Shown piece after piece: positions 44,149 through 53,402 of a stretch of DNA of 64,000 nucleotides. A model generated the notes under the pieces. It had not been told where the DNA came from and searched no databases. It saw only the letters and a list, made by a program, of their open reading frames with translations. The position numbers and the translations under genes were made by a program. This stretch comes from Site-B1 sp963827785 (GTDB lineage Bacteria; Bacteroidota; Bacteroidia; Flavobacteriales; Flavobacteriaceae), in the NCBI GenBank assembly GCA_963827785.1, contig CAWHCT010000020.1, forward strand, positions 186,001 to 250,000, written 5' to 3'. Within the stretch, counting starts at the first letter, position 1. Each line of letters begins with the position of its first letter.

Positions 44149-45384
44149 ATGAATTTAAAAATTAACAGATCATCTTTAAAAGGTCACCCTCCTACAATAC
44201 AAATAACCGGATCTAAAAGCGAATCAAACAGGTTATTGTTATTGAAGGCATTAATTCCTGGGATTGGATTTAAAAATCTTTCGAATTCGGATGATTCTCA
44301 ATTGATGCAAAAAGCGCTGCAATCGAAAGAAGAGTTTATTGATATACATCACGCAGGTACTGCAATGCGTTTTTTAACCGCTTATTTTTCAATTCAGGTG
44401 AATCGAGAAATAATTCTGACAGGTTCAAAAAGGATGAAGGAAAGGCCAATCAAAATTTTGGTGGACGCCTTAACTGAATTGGGAGCTGACATTGAATATG
44501 TTGAAAAGAAAGGGTATCCGCCTTTAAAAATAAAAGGCAAGGATTTAAATGGAGGTCAGATTTCTTTAAATGCCAATGTGAGTAGTCAATATATTTCTGC
44601 ATTACTTTTGATTGCTCCAAAGTTAAAGAATGGAATAGAATTGAGATTGAATGGTGACATTACGTCCACTCCATACATTAAAATGACTTTAAATTTGTTG
44701 AACCAGATCGGTGTTAAAACATCTTTTGAGGAAAACATTATTCGTGTAAAATCATTAAATAAAGAGGTTGATGACATTACTTTGGTTGTAGAATCTGATT
44801 GGTCATCGGCTTCTTATTTTTATAGTTTTGTCGCTTTAAGTGATGTTGGAACAGAATTAATTCTTTCTTCATTTAAGCAAAAAAGCCTGCAAGGTGATTT
44901 TGTTTTGTCTACTATTTACAAAAAGTTTGGAGTTGATACTAAATTTCTTGATAATTCAATAGTTATTCATAAAACTAAAACAATGGATTCCAATTCAATA
45001 ATAGATTTAGATCTTTCCAATGCTCCTGATATAGCTCAAACTATATCAGTGACCTGTCTGGGTCTTGGATTGGAATGTAAATTAAGCGGGTTACACACTT
45101 TAAAAATAAAAGAAACGGATAGGCTTTTAGCCCTTAAAACAGAAATAGAGAAGTTAGGTGGACAGATAAAAATAACGGATACATCTCTTCAGCTATTTAA
45201 AACACAATCATTAAGAGAAAATATATCGATAAACACATACAATGATCACAGAATGGCTATGTCTTTTGCCCCTTTGGCAGTTAAGACATCCTTGGTAATA
45301 AAAGATGCCAATGTTGTATCCAAATCTTATCCTGATTTCTGGAGAGACCTTGCTGCCATTGGTGTTACAATAAAAAAACAATAA
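44149..45384 (+). CDS. aroA: 3-phosphoshikimate 1-carboxyvinyltransferase (EPSP synthase)
   Basis: A 411-residue enzyme of the shikimate pathway. The substrate loop GSKSESNRLLLLKAL, HAGTAMRFLTAYF and KIKETDRLLALKTE near the C-terminus are conserved. The protein feeds chorismate to the pathway served by the aromatic operon 5 kb upstream, but here it is in a different transcription unit. The N-terminal KSESNR motif resembles the less common class. queA follows. Confidence 0.93.
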   Translation: MNLKINRSSLKGHPPTIQITGSKSESNRLLLLKALIPGIGFKNLSNSDDSQLMQKALQSKEEFIDIHHAGTAMRFLTAYFSIQVNREIILTGSKRMKERPIKILVDALTELGADIEYVEKKGYPPLKIKGKDLNGGQISLNANVSSQYISALLLIAPKLKNGIELRLNGDITSTPYIKMTLNLLNQIGVKTSFEENIIRVKSLNKEVDDITLVVESDWSSASYFYSFVALSDVGTELILSSFKQKSLQGDFVLSTIYKKFGVDTKFLDNSIVIHKTKTMDSNSIIDLDLSNAPDIAQTISVTCLGLGLECKLSGLHTLKIKETDRLLALKTEIEKLGGQIKITDTSLQLFKTQSLRENISINTYNDHRMAMSFAPLAVKTSLVIKDANVVSKSYPDFWRDLAAIGVTIKKQ

Positions 45385-45456
45385 TAGTTCGTTAAAAACT
45401 TGACAACGACTAGTAGTAGATTGTATATTAGCGACTTGGAAAATATGACTTATAAA

Positions 45457-46506
45457 ATGAAATTATCGCACTTCAGCTTTAATCTCCCGGAGGAGTTATT
45501 AGCTGAATATCCTGCTGAAAACAGAGATGAATCAAGATTAATGGTTCTAAACAGAAAGGACCAAACTATCGAACATAAACATTTTAAGGATATCATTGAC
45601 TATTTTGATGAAAATGACGTCATGATACTTAACAATACCAAGGTGTTTCCTGCAAGATTATTTGGTAATAAAGAAAAGACAGGTGCCAGAATTGAAGTGT
45701 TTTTGTTAAGGGAGTTGAGCCAGGACCAACGTTTATGGGATGTATTGGTGGATCCTGCAAGAAAGATAAGAATTGGTAATAAATTATATTTTGGAGAGGA
45801 TGAAACCCTTGTGGCAGAGGTTATAGACAATACGACCTCAAGAGGGAGAACCTTACGTTTTTTATATGATGGGTCTTATGATGAGTTCAGAAGAAAATTG
45901 ACTGAATTAGGTGAGACACCGCTTCCAAAATATATTAAAAGAGAAGTAACACCCGAAGATGAAGATCGTTACCAGACGATTTATGCAAAAAATGAAGGGG
46001 CAGTTGCTGCGCCAACAGCTGGACTTCATTTCTCGAAGCATCTTTTAAAACGGCTGGAAATCAAGGGCGTGCATTTGGCAGAAGTCACCTTACATGTAGG
46101 ATTGGGAACCTTTAATCCTGTTGAAGTGGAAGATCTTTCAAAACATAAAATGGATAGTGAAGAAATTTATATTGATTCCAAGGCTGTTGATATTGTAAAC
46201 GAAGGAATTGCTAACAGAAAACGAATTTGTGCGGTTGGAACAACGGTTATGAGGGCAATTGAAAGTGCTGTTTCTTCTGATGGTACACTTAATGAATTCG
46301 GTGGTTGGTCTAATAAATTCATTTTTCCTCCTTATGAGTTTAGCATTGCTAATTGCATGATTACTAACTTCCATACTCCAAAATCAACATTATTAATGAT
46401 GGCATCAGCTTTTGCAGGTCATGATTTCCTTAAAAAAGCTTATGACGAAGCAGTAAAAGAGAAATATAAATTCTATAGTTATGGTGATGCCATGCTAATC
46501 ATATAA
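45457..46506 (+). CDS. queA: S-adenosylmethionine:tRNA ribosyltransferase-isomerase
   Basis: A 349-residue enzyme of queuosine synthesis. The reading frame extends upstream from a TTG, but the conserved protein begins MKLSHFSFNLPEELLAEYP at 45457. EGAVAAPTAGLHFS and VTLHVGLGTFNPVE are diagnostic. A terminator follows after about 70 bases. Confidence 0.95.
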   Translation: MKLSHFSFNLPEELLAEYPAENRDESRLMVLNRKDQTIEHKHFKDIIDYFDENDVMILNNTKVFPARLFGNKEKTGARIEVFLLRELSQDQRLWDVLVDPARKIRIGNKLYFGEDETLVAEVIDNTTSRGRTLRFLYDGSYDEFRRKLTELGETPLPKYIKREVTPEDEDRYQTIYAKNEGAVAAPTAGLHFSKHLLKRLEIKGVHLAEVTLHVGLGTFNPVEVEDLSKHKMDSEEIYIDSKAVDIVNEGIANRKRICAVGTTVMRAIESAVSSDGTLNEFGGWSNKFIFPPYEFSIANCMITNFHTPKSTLLMMASAFAGHDFLKKAYDEAVKEKYKFYSYGDAMLII

Positions 46507-46508
46507 AT

Positions 46509-46544
46509 CTTTCCCGTGCCGATAATTATCGAGAGCTATCGGGA
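46509..46544. repeat. Imperfect inverted repeat with a CCCG/CGGG core after queA
   Basis: TCCCG (about 46509) and CGGGA (about 46540) flank CCGATAATTATCGAGAGCTAT. A similar ATCGGGAT arm occurs at 55633. It may be a small dispersed repeat; no function is evident. Confidence 0.3.
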
Positions 46545-46574
46545 TGATTTCAATATCCAATAAATCTATAACTA

Positions 46575-46601
46575 AAAGTCTCGGTTTTTCGAGGCTTTTT
46601 T
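46575..46601 (+). terminator. Rho-independent terminator after queA
   Basis: AAAGTCTCG (46575-46583) pairs with CGAGGCTTT (46590-46598) with one G-T pair, around GTTTTT, followed by Ts. It is placed just before rlmN. Confidence 0.85.
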
Positions 46602-46610
46602 GACTAAAGA

Positions 46611-47651
46611 ATGTCAGTAAAAAAGAAAGACATAAGAGCACTTACCAAAGATCAATTAAGAGATTTCTTTTTAGATCAGGGTGATAAATCTTTCCGTGGA
46701 GATCAGGTGTATGAATGGCTATGGAATAAATCAGCCCATACTTTTGATGATATGACAAATATATCTAAAAGTACAAGGAATATGCTTGAAGATAATTTTG
46801 TCATTAACCATATTAAGGTAGATACCATGCAGCGCAGTAATGATGGGACTATAAAAAATGCTGTAAGATTGCATGATGGTCTATTAGTTGAATCTGTTTT
46901 AATACCTTCTAAATCAAGAACAACGGCATGTGTTTCCAGTCAGGTTGGTTGTAGTTTGAATTGCCGATTTTGCGCAACAGCTCGTTTAAAACAGATGCGA
47001 AATTTAAATCCAGATGAAATTTATGACCAGGTGGTCGCTATTGATAAACAAAGCAGGTTATATAATAACAGACCATTGAGCAATATTGTTTTCATGGGTA
47101 TGGGAGAGCCTTTGATGAATTATAATAATGTACTAAAAGCCATTGACAAAATAACTTCAAAAGAAGGGTTAGGAATGTCACCTAAGCGTATTACAGTTTC
47201 AACTTCAGGAGTCCCTAAAATGATAAAAAAGATGGCTGATGATGAGGTTAAATTCAATTTGGCGGTTTCCCTTCATTCCGCTATTGAAGAGGTAAGAACC
47301 TCCATAATGCCATTTAACGCAACCTTTCCTTTATCCGATTTAAGAGAAGCCTTAGAATATTGGTATGAAAAGACCAAAAACAGAATTACTTATGAGTATG
47401 TGGTTTGGAAAGGAATCAACGACACAAAAGAAGCCGTTGAAGCTTTGATACAGTTCTGTAAATTTGCACCGAGTAAAGTCAACCTGATCGAATACAACCC
47501 AATTGATGATGGTGAATTTCAACAAGCCAGTGGCAAGGCCATTAAAATGTATGTTGACATGTTAGAGAAAAGAAATATAATTGTTACGATACGTCGGTCC
47601 AGAGGTAAAGATATAGATGCTGCCTGTGGGCAGTTAGCTAATAAAAGTTAA
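46611..47651 (+). CDS. rlmN: 23S rRNA (adenine-C2)-methyltransferase RlmN
   Basis: Radical SAM enzyme of 346 residues that methylates A2503 of 23S rRNA and A37 of tRNAs. The cluster motif is CSLNCRFCATA, with the C-terminal catalytic cysteine in GKDIDAACGQLA. VFMGMGEPLMNYNNV is the other hallmark. It starts ten bases after a terminator, with no strong Shine-Dalgarno. Confidence 0.95.
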   Translation: MSVKKKDIRALTKDQLRDFFLDQGDKSFRGDQVYEWLWNKSAHTFDDMTNISKSTRNMLEDNFVINHIKVDTMQRSNDGTIKNAVRLHDGLLVESVLIPSKSRTTACVSSQVGCSLNCRFCATARLKQMRNLNPDEIYDQVVAIDKQSRLYNNRPLSNIVFMGMGEPLMNYNNVLKAIDKITSKEGLGMSPKRITVSTSGVPKMIKKMADDEVKFNLAVSLHSAIEEVRTSIMPFNATFPLSDLREALEYWYEKTKNRITYEYVVWKGINDTKEAVEALIQFCKFAPSKVNLIEYNPIDDGEFQQASGKAIKMYVDMLEKRNIIVTIRRSRGKDIDAACGQLANKS

Positions 47652-47684
47652 AAAAAAAGAGCTGTGATAAACAGCTCTTTTTTT
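47652..47684. terminator. Bidirectional terminator between rlmN and the T9SS protein gene
   Basis: GAGCTGT/ACAGCTC with a GATAA loop, flanked by A8 and T7 runs. It serves both convergent genes. Confidence 0.93.
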
Positions 47685-47693
47685 ATTTGAAGT

Positions 47694-48960
47694 TTATTGT
47701 TTCAATAATTTAGTTGTCATAGTTGATTGAGATGATGACACTCTTATAATATAAATACCATCTAATAAATTGGAAAGATTTATTTTTTCAATCTGTTTTG
47801 AAAGCTGTCGATTCAATACTTTTTGCCCAAGAATATCATAAATTTCAATTCTATCAAGTGGTATGCTGTTTGAATTAAGAGTAAGAACGTCATTACGTTT
47901 ATCATATGAGTTAGTGATACCATCCAAATTAAATTCTGAAACCCCAAGGGTATTATCAGTTATTGAAAAATCAAAAAGTAACAAGGAGCCAGTATTGGCC
48001 GCCGATGTTGCATTAAATGCTAAATAATAGCTTCCCGAAGCAGTTGATAAATAAGAAACAGATTCTGAATAAGCATTGGCTTCTGCCTGAGCATAAATAC
48101 CGCCATTTAATATAATTCCTGTATCAGAAAATAAAGTTGTTAGAACATTTGCTCCAGATGACGAATCATCTGTAAAATAAACGTCAAGATTTTCATCAGC
48201 CGTAAATGATCCATTAGCACCATTATATTTAAAATTTATTGTGTATTCATGTCCCGAGATTAAATTAACAGGTGTAGAAAATAACCAATCATCTTTAGCA
48301 TTGTTATCATTTGAACCATTGGTAGCAAAGTCTTCATCAGGTCCAGATCCATCTATATTATCAATAATCTGCTTAAAACTTGTTCCATTGGAATCGACAT
48401 CTTCCAATGTCAAGCAAGCGACAAATGAATTCGGGTCATCAAAATCTTCATTTACCGGTAAAGTGCCATTAGTGCAACTTACTGCCGATTCAGTCAAAGT
48501 AAAATCAAACCCATCAGAACTCCAACGGTTATCCCATGCTATATAATACGTCGTTCCACTAGAAACCGGGAATGTTGCCTCAGAAGTTTTTATCCCACCA
48601 AAAACATCGGCATCATCGTTCCCTGCTAAACAAGCCAATGTGCTGCAGGTTCCTGTGTAAACATGAAATCTTGTATCAGTATTTGAGTTTTGCGGTAAAC
48701 TACTGGAAACCGTTGCAACTCCATCAACGCCTGAGGTGTATTGAAACCATCTTCCAGCATGTTCTTAACCCACCAGAATTTTCAGCACATTCCGGATTGG
48801 GCACTTGACTATCTGGAGTGCCAAAAATCGAAGGCATTTCGATTACAGTAAAAGTACCAGGACTTATTATTTGCGCATTTGCACATGAAAGTTGTTCTTG
48901 AGCATTTAATTGGAAATTTACTAAAAGTAAACCTATAAGTAAAGTAGATATAATTTTCAT
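47694..48960 (-). CDS. Secreted T9SS cargo protein with adhesin-like domain (one frame break)
   Basis: About 420 residues. The signal peptide (MKIISTLLIGLLLVNFQLNA) starts at ATG 48960. An N-terminal repeat unit has PNPECAENSGG and continues HAGRWFQYTSG once one extra A near 48765 is removed. A cleaved-adhesin or MAM-like domain follows (DFDDPNSFVACLTLEDVD, then DDWLFSTPVNL). The C-terminal 80 residues form a type A T9SS sorting domain ending VLTLNSNSIPLDRIEIYDIL and GIYIIRVSS. It is exported by the type IX system and probably attached to the cell surface. Confidence 0.8.
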
Positions 48961-49028
48961 TTTGAGGTGTTTAAGAGCAAAAATATACAAAATTTTTGTA
49001 TGTATAATTTTTTTACCTTTGAAATGCA

Positions 49029-50007
49029 ATGAAAATCGTTGAACGGATAAAAGAACCAATTGATTTTGAAATGGAACTTTTCGAGAAAAAGTTTCAACTA
49101 TCCATGTCCAGTAAAGTGGCCTTGCTTAATAGAATTACCCACTATTTAGTAAATAGAAAAGGAAAGCAAATGCGCCCAATGTTTGTGTTCCTTGTCGCCA
49201 AAATGGTTGCAAATGGTGAAATAAGTGAACGTACCTATCGTGGAGCTTCTGTAATTGAGTTGATCCATACGGCAACATTAGTACATGATGATGTCGTGGA
49301 TGATAGTAACAGGAGACGTGGCTTTTTCTCTATCAATGCATTATGGAAAAATAAGATTGCCGTTCTGGTTGGCGATTACTTATTGTCTAAAGGATTGCTT
49401 CTATCTATTGATAACAACGATTTTGATCTTCTTAAAATAATCTCTGTTGCGGTCAGGGAAATGAGTGAAGGAGAGCTTCTTCAAATAGAAAAGGCCAGAA
49501 AACTGGATATTACGGAAGCCGTTTATTATGAAATTATCCGCCAAAAAACAGCAACACTTATTGCGGCTTGCTGCAGTTTGGGAGCTGCTTCAGTTAAACC
49601 TAATTCACCGGAAGTAGAAACTATGAGAAAATTTGGTGAACTCATTGGCATGGCCTTTCCAAATAAAGGATGATCTGTTTGACTACGGGGAGGAACAAAT
49701 TGGCAAACCAACAGGAATTGACATTAAGGAACAGAAAATGACCTTACCATTGATTTATGTTCTAAATAAGGCGTCTAAAAAGGATAAATCCTGGTTGATC
49801 AACTCTATTAAGAATTATAACAAAGATTCAAAACGGGTTAAGGATGTTATTGCTTTTGTCATCAAAAATGGAGGATTGGATTATGCCATTAAAAAAATGG
49901 AAGAATTTCAACATGAAGCATTATTGATGTTAAGTGAATTTCCAGATTCCGACTACAAAAATTCTCTGGAGATCATGGTCAATTACGTTATTGAAAGAAA
50001 AAAATAA
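49029..50007 (+). CDS. Polyprenyl synthetase (one frame break)
   Basis: Trans-isoprenyl diphosphate synthase of about 325 residues. The first aspartate-rich motif is VHDDVVDDSNRRRG, the second is QIKDDLFDYG. Chain elongation of isoprenoid diphosphates, perhaps for menaquinone (octaprenyl) chains, is the likely role. The frame breaks near 49659: removing one T in GCCTTTCC gives GMAFQIKDDLFDYG, and the second aspartate motif is then intact. The product is normally essential. It starts at ATG 49029, divergent from the T9SS gene. Confidence 0.87.
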
Positions 50008-50062
50008 TTCCACACAGGCAACCTTTACCTAATTTTTTGCGTCTATATAAATAGAAGACAAA

Positions 50063-50639
50063 ATGAATCCGCTTTTGAAAGTAATTCAACTGTTATAATA
50101 ACGAAGAAAAGCTTATTAAAAAAGCTGTTAATAAGGATCGTAAGGCACAACATATTCTGTATAATATGTACGCTCCTAAAATGCTGAGTGTTTGCCGATA
50201 TTATATTAGTGATATGCAGTATGCCGAAGATGTTTTGCTGGAAGGATTCTTCAAAGTATTTTCTAAATTGAACAGCTTTAAAAGTGAAGGAAGTTTTGAA
50301 GGGTGGATACGACGGATTGTAGTAAGGGAATGTATTTCTTTTTTAAGAAGACAAAAGAATTTGGAGTTTTCTATGGAAGAAGTTGATGTCAATAATAGTT
50401 TTGAAAGTTTGATTGATACGGAATTAGAGGTTGATGAAATTCAACAACTTATTGATGGGCTCCCTGAAGGTTACAAAATAGTCTTTAACATGTATGCCAT
50501 TGAAGGGTATAAGCATAATGAAATTGCTGAACTTTTGAATATAACTGAAGGGACTTCTAAATCGCAATTATTCAAAGCACGAAAAATGCTTCAGCAAAAA
50601 ATCAATGAATTAAATAGCACAAGCTATGGCACAAAATAA
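50063..50639 (+). CDS. RNA polymerase sigma factor, ECF family (one frame break)
   Basis: About 191 residues if it starts at ATG 50063 (MNPLLKVIQLYNNEEKL after one extra T near 50093 is removed). Region 2 contains YYISDMQYAEDVLLEGFFKV, region 4 contains GLPEGYKIVFNMYAIEGY and the HTH GTSKSQLFKARKML. The stop overlaps the next gene by 14 bases. Together with the anti-sigma-like protein and an outer membrane protein it forms a regulatory trio found widely in this group. Confidence 0.85.
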
Positions 50640-51396
50640 ATTTGAACAACATATAAAAGACAAGCTTGAAAATAGAAGGATTGAACCATCTGACAAAGCA
50701 TGGAGTAAGTTGTCTGAAAAATTAGATGAGTATGAAAGTAAGTCGAATAATAAGATCATTTGGTGGCTCGGTATCGCAGCCAGTTTAGCAGGGGTATTAT
50801 TAATAACAAACTTATTTTTAAAAACCGGTGATAGTGAAACTGTTTTACCAACTCTGGTTGAAACACCTGCTGAGAACTCAGTTGAAATAAAAGTAACACC
50901 TGCTAAGGAAATTGAAGATCATAAAGTTGAAGATTTATTAAAAACTGAAGTTATCTCAGAAGCTAAATCAACCGTTTCAAATCAACCCACAACGAAAAGT
51001 CGAAATATTCTCAAAAAGAGTCGCAATCCTATTTTGAATAGGAATTCTCTTGCAGAAAAGGCATTAGAGAATTCTCAACTTGAAAATGATGTTCCACAGG
51101 ATTCAGAATTAATAGTGAATGAGCAAATTATCAATGGAGCCTTAGCGGAAAACACTGAGGTACATGACAAACAGAACATAGTAACTGATTCTGAGATCGA
51201 ATTGCTTTTGCAGCAGGCTCAAAAAGATTTGACAATAAACAAAATCGAAATGGATAATATGTCAAAGGTTAGTGCCAGTTCCTTATTGCAAGACGTGGAA
51301 ACCGACCTGGATGAATCGTTCAGGGATAAAATTTTTACAACCATTGTTTCTGGATACAATGTGATAGTAACTGCCGTTGCGGAGCGTAACAACTAA
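50626..51396 (+). CDS. Probable anti-sigma factor-like membrane protein
   Basis: A 256-residue protein with an N-terminal cytoplasmic helical segment (IEPSDKAWSKLSEKLDEYE), a single membrane helix (residues about 46-65, IIWWLGIAASLAGVLLITNL), and a low-complexity, acidic periplasmic tail. Overlap with the ECF sigma gene (14 bases) and the topology support a role in holding the sigma factor inactive. There is no recognisable anti-sigma zinc motif. Confidence 0.6.
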   Translation: MAQNKFEQHIKDKLENRRIEPSDKAWSKLSEKLDEYESKSNNKIIWWLGIAASLAGVLLITNLFLKTGDSETVLPTLVETPAENSVEIKVTPAKEIEDHKVEDLLKTEVISEAKSTVSNQPTTKSRNILKKSRNPILNRNSLAEKALENSQLENDVPQDSELIVNEQIINGALAENTEVHDKQNIVTDSEIELLLQQAQKDLTINKIEMDNMSKVSASSLLQDVETDLDESFRDKIFTTIVSGYNVIVTAVAERNN

Positions 51397-51424
51397 GAAA
51401 TCATCAATTAAAAAACGAACAATT

Positions 51425-52549
51425 ATGAAATCAAAGATTCAAGAACACAAAATCATCAATGGTATTGGTGTGAGTAAAACAATTACCAGGTATTTAACAC
51501 TCATCATGTTAAGCCTAATTGTGCAAATCAGCACAGCACAGGAAACAACTATTAAGGAAGATCAGATCAAATCACTGGAAACTAAGAAAGAAACAGTAAG
51601 GTCTCAGGAGAAGGAGCAATTAAAAGCTGAAGTTGAAGCTATTAATTTTCGGTTGGAAAAAGGAGAAATTTCAACTGAAGAAGCAGAAGTGCTTAAGAAA
51701 AAGTACGCCGAAAAAAGAGCATTGAACATAGAAAACAAAATAGCTATTATTGATAATAAGATTGAACTTTTAAAACGTAATGAGTATGGTTATGAGGCAT
51801 ATGTTAATGGCAGTGGAATTAATTACATGAGAATTGGTAGTGGCGAAGAGACCAATGATGATTTTATTTTTATTGGTAACAAGGAAGATGACAAGCCAAG
51901 AAAGTATGATAGGCGCACTACTAATGACCTTGTATTGGCTTTTGGATTGAACAATGCACTTATTGATGGTGAAAAACTGGACGATTCGCCTTATAAATTT
52001 GGAGGTTCACGATTTTTTGAAATTGGTTGGGCTTGGAAAACCAGAGTGTTTGACGAATCAAATTTTCTAAGATTAAAATACGGATTTTCATTTCAAATGA
52101 ATGGATTAAAACCTAAGGACAATCAATATTTTGTGCAGGATAATGACTTAACATATCTAGAGGAATTCCCGACCGATCTTAAAAAGTCCAAACTCACAAT
52201 TACTAATCTGGTATTTCCTGTTCATTTCGAATTTGGACCATCCAAAAAAATAGAAAAGGACACTTATTTCAGGTATACCACACGCAATCAGTTTAAAGTA
52301 GGATTGGGTGGTTATGCCGGATTTAATATAGGGACAAGACAAAAATTAAAATACGAAATTGATGGCAATCGCGTCAAGGATAAAATAAAACGAAGTTATA
52401 ATACCAGTGATTTGGTTTACGGCTTAAGTGGTTATGTTGCTTTTGATGACATTGCATTGTACGTTAAATACGACTTGTCTCCAATCTTTAATGATCAGGT
52501 CATCGACCAGAATAATATCTCACTGGGTTTACGATTTGATATGGATTAA
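51425..52549 (+). CDS. Outer membrane beta-barrel protein with coiled-coil N-terminus
   Basis: About 374 residues. A signal-like segment (TLIMLSLIVQISTAQ) is followed by a charged coiled-coil helix (roughly residues 50-120) rich in Glu and Lys, then a beta-barrel of the OmpA/porin type, ending NISLGLRFDMD. The start at ATG 51425 is chosen for the signal; the frame extends 16 codons further. Co-located with the sigma/anti-sigma genes, it may be a target or a sensor of that circuit. Precise role unknown. Confidence 0.6.
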   Translation: MKSKIQEHKIINGIGVSKTITRYLTLIMLSLIVQISTAQETTIKEDQIKSLETKKETVRSQEKEQLKAEVEAINFRLEKGEISTEEAEVLKKKYAEKRALNIENKIAIIDNKIELLKRNEYGYEAYVNGSGINYMRIGSGEETNDDFIFIGNKEDDKPRKYDRRTTNDLVLAFGLNNALIDGEKLDDSPYKFGGSRFFEIGWAWKTRVFDESNFLRLKYGFSFQMNGLKPKDNQYFVQDNDLTYLEEFPTDLKKSKLTITNLVFPVHFEFGPSKKIEKDTYFRYTTRNQFKVGLGGYAGFNIGTRQKLKYEIDGNRVKDKIKRSYNTSDLVYGLSGYVAFDDIALYVKYDLSPIFNDQVIDQNNISLGLRFDMD

Positions 52550-52566
52550 ATAAAACTTTAGTAATC

Positions 52567-52596
52567 AAAAAAGGCTTCAATTTTGAAGCCTTTTTT
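52567..52596. terminator. Bidirectional terminator after the outer membrane protein gene
   Basis: AAAAAAGGCTTCAA pairs with TTGAAGCCTTTTTT around a two-base loop. The stem has eight GC/AT pairs in addition to the A/T flanks. Confidence 0.9.
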
Positions 52597-52625
52597 ATTA
52601 AAATCATATAAATCTATTACCTGTT

Positions 52626-52768
52626 TTATTCTGATGCCGGTGGAACCATAGTATAGCCCCAAGGTTTTAAATAGGTCATTGGATCCATATAGACTTCTTC
52701 TGCTGTGGCAAGACCGTCTTCATTAAAAGTCAAAATAGTAAAACCATGTAATTCACTTAGTTCTTAAT
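52626..52768 (-). pseudogene. Remnant of a SnoaL/NTF2-like gene (C-terminal 45 residues)
   Basis: On the minus strand the text LSELHGFTILTFNEDGLATA, then EEVYMDPMTYLKPWGYTMVPP and stop, looks like the end of an NTF2/SnoaL-type small-molecule-binding protein. There is no start codon or N-terminal part. It is joined directly to a fragment of another gene (52757-52849), with a frame shift between them. Confidence 0.5.
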
Positions 52769-52849
52769 TTTATTGGCACTAAGTCTTCCAAATCTGAGTG
52801 TACTTTTACCGAGATATAATTTAACAGGAGATACATCAGGATTTGACAT
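52757..52849 (-). pseudogene. Remnant of an S15/CocE-type hydrolase gene (about 30 residues)
   Basis: Minus-strand text NPDVSPVKLYLGKS and RFGRLSANKIK matches NPDASPVKLYLGKG and FGRLSPDKIKK in the intact hydrolase gene at 55723-57561. Only this segment remains, fused with the end of another gene. It is evidence of an old duplication and recombination of the hydrolase gene in this neighbourhood. Confidence 0.6.
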
Positions 52850-52925
52850 TTATTTCTTAAATTGATGAGGGTTTTTACAGGTTGAAAAAAGCAGATTCAA
52901 TCTAACAAATTAAAAATAGTAAAAG
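52850..52925. other. Short gap before the oxidoreductase genes, no clear features
   Basis: AT-rich sequence that should contain the promoter of the next two genes; I see no good match to the -7 and -33 elements. Confidence 0.4.
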
Positions 52926-53390
52926 ATGAAACAGATTAATTTTACTCTAAATGGCAAGTCTATTTCTTTAGAAGTGGAAGGCCAAGAGTCTTTATTAACT
53001 ATAATTAGATCATATTTGGAGCAAACAGGTACAAAATATGGCTGTGGCATTGGAGAATGTGGTGCATGTACAGTACTTATCGATAAAGAGCCTGTACGAT
53101 CTTGTATGACACTAGCAGAGGATGTAGAAGGAAAAGAAGTTATATCGATAGAAGGATTAAGTACCGAAGGAGAATTGCACCCGCTTCAGACAGCATTTAT
53201 TTCACATGATGCCTTGCAATGTGGTTTTTGCACTTCTGGAATGATTATGAATGCCTATGGTTTTCTATTGCAAAACCCAAATCCTAGCCGTGAAAAAATT
53301 ATAGCAGGAATGGAAACCAATCTGTGCAGATGTGGTGCTTACAATCGTATAATAGATGCTATTCAAACAGCAGGAAAAGAATTGCTTTAA
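52926..53390 (+). CDS. iorA: Two-[2Fe-2S] subunit of a molybdenum hydroxylase (IorA type)
   Basis: A 154-residue electron-transfer subunit. The N-terminal plant-type ferredoxin cluster is CGIGECGACTVLIDKEPVRSC (shortened: CGIGECGAC...C), and the second, helical-domain cluster is QCGFCTSGM with CRCGAYNRI. It partners the large molybdopterin subunit encoded next; no FAD subunit is present, as in isoquinoline 1-oxidoreductase and related aldehyde oxidoreductases. Substrate unknown. Confidence 0.87.
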   Translation: MKQINFTLNGKSISLEVEGQESLLTIIRSYLEQTGTKYGCGIGECGACTVLIDKEPVRSCMTLAEDVEGKEVISIEGLSTEGELHPLQTAFISHDALQCGFCTSGMIMNAYGFLLQNPNPSREKIIAGMETNLCRCGAYNRIIDAIQTAGKELL

Positions 53391-53402
53391 AAAGAAAAAT
53401 TA

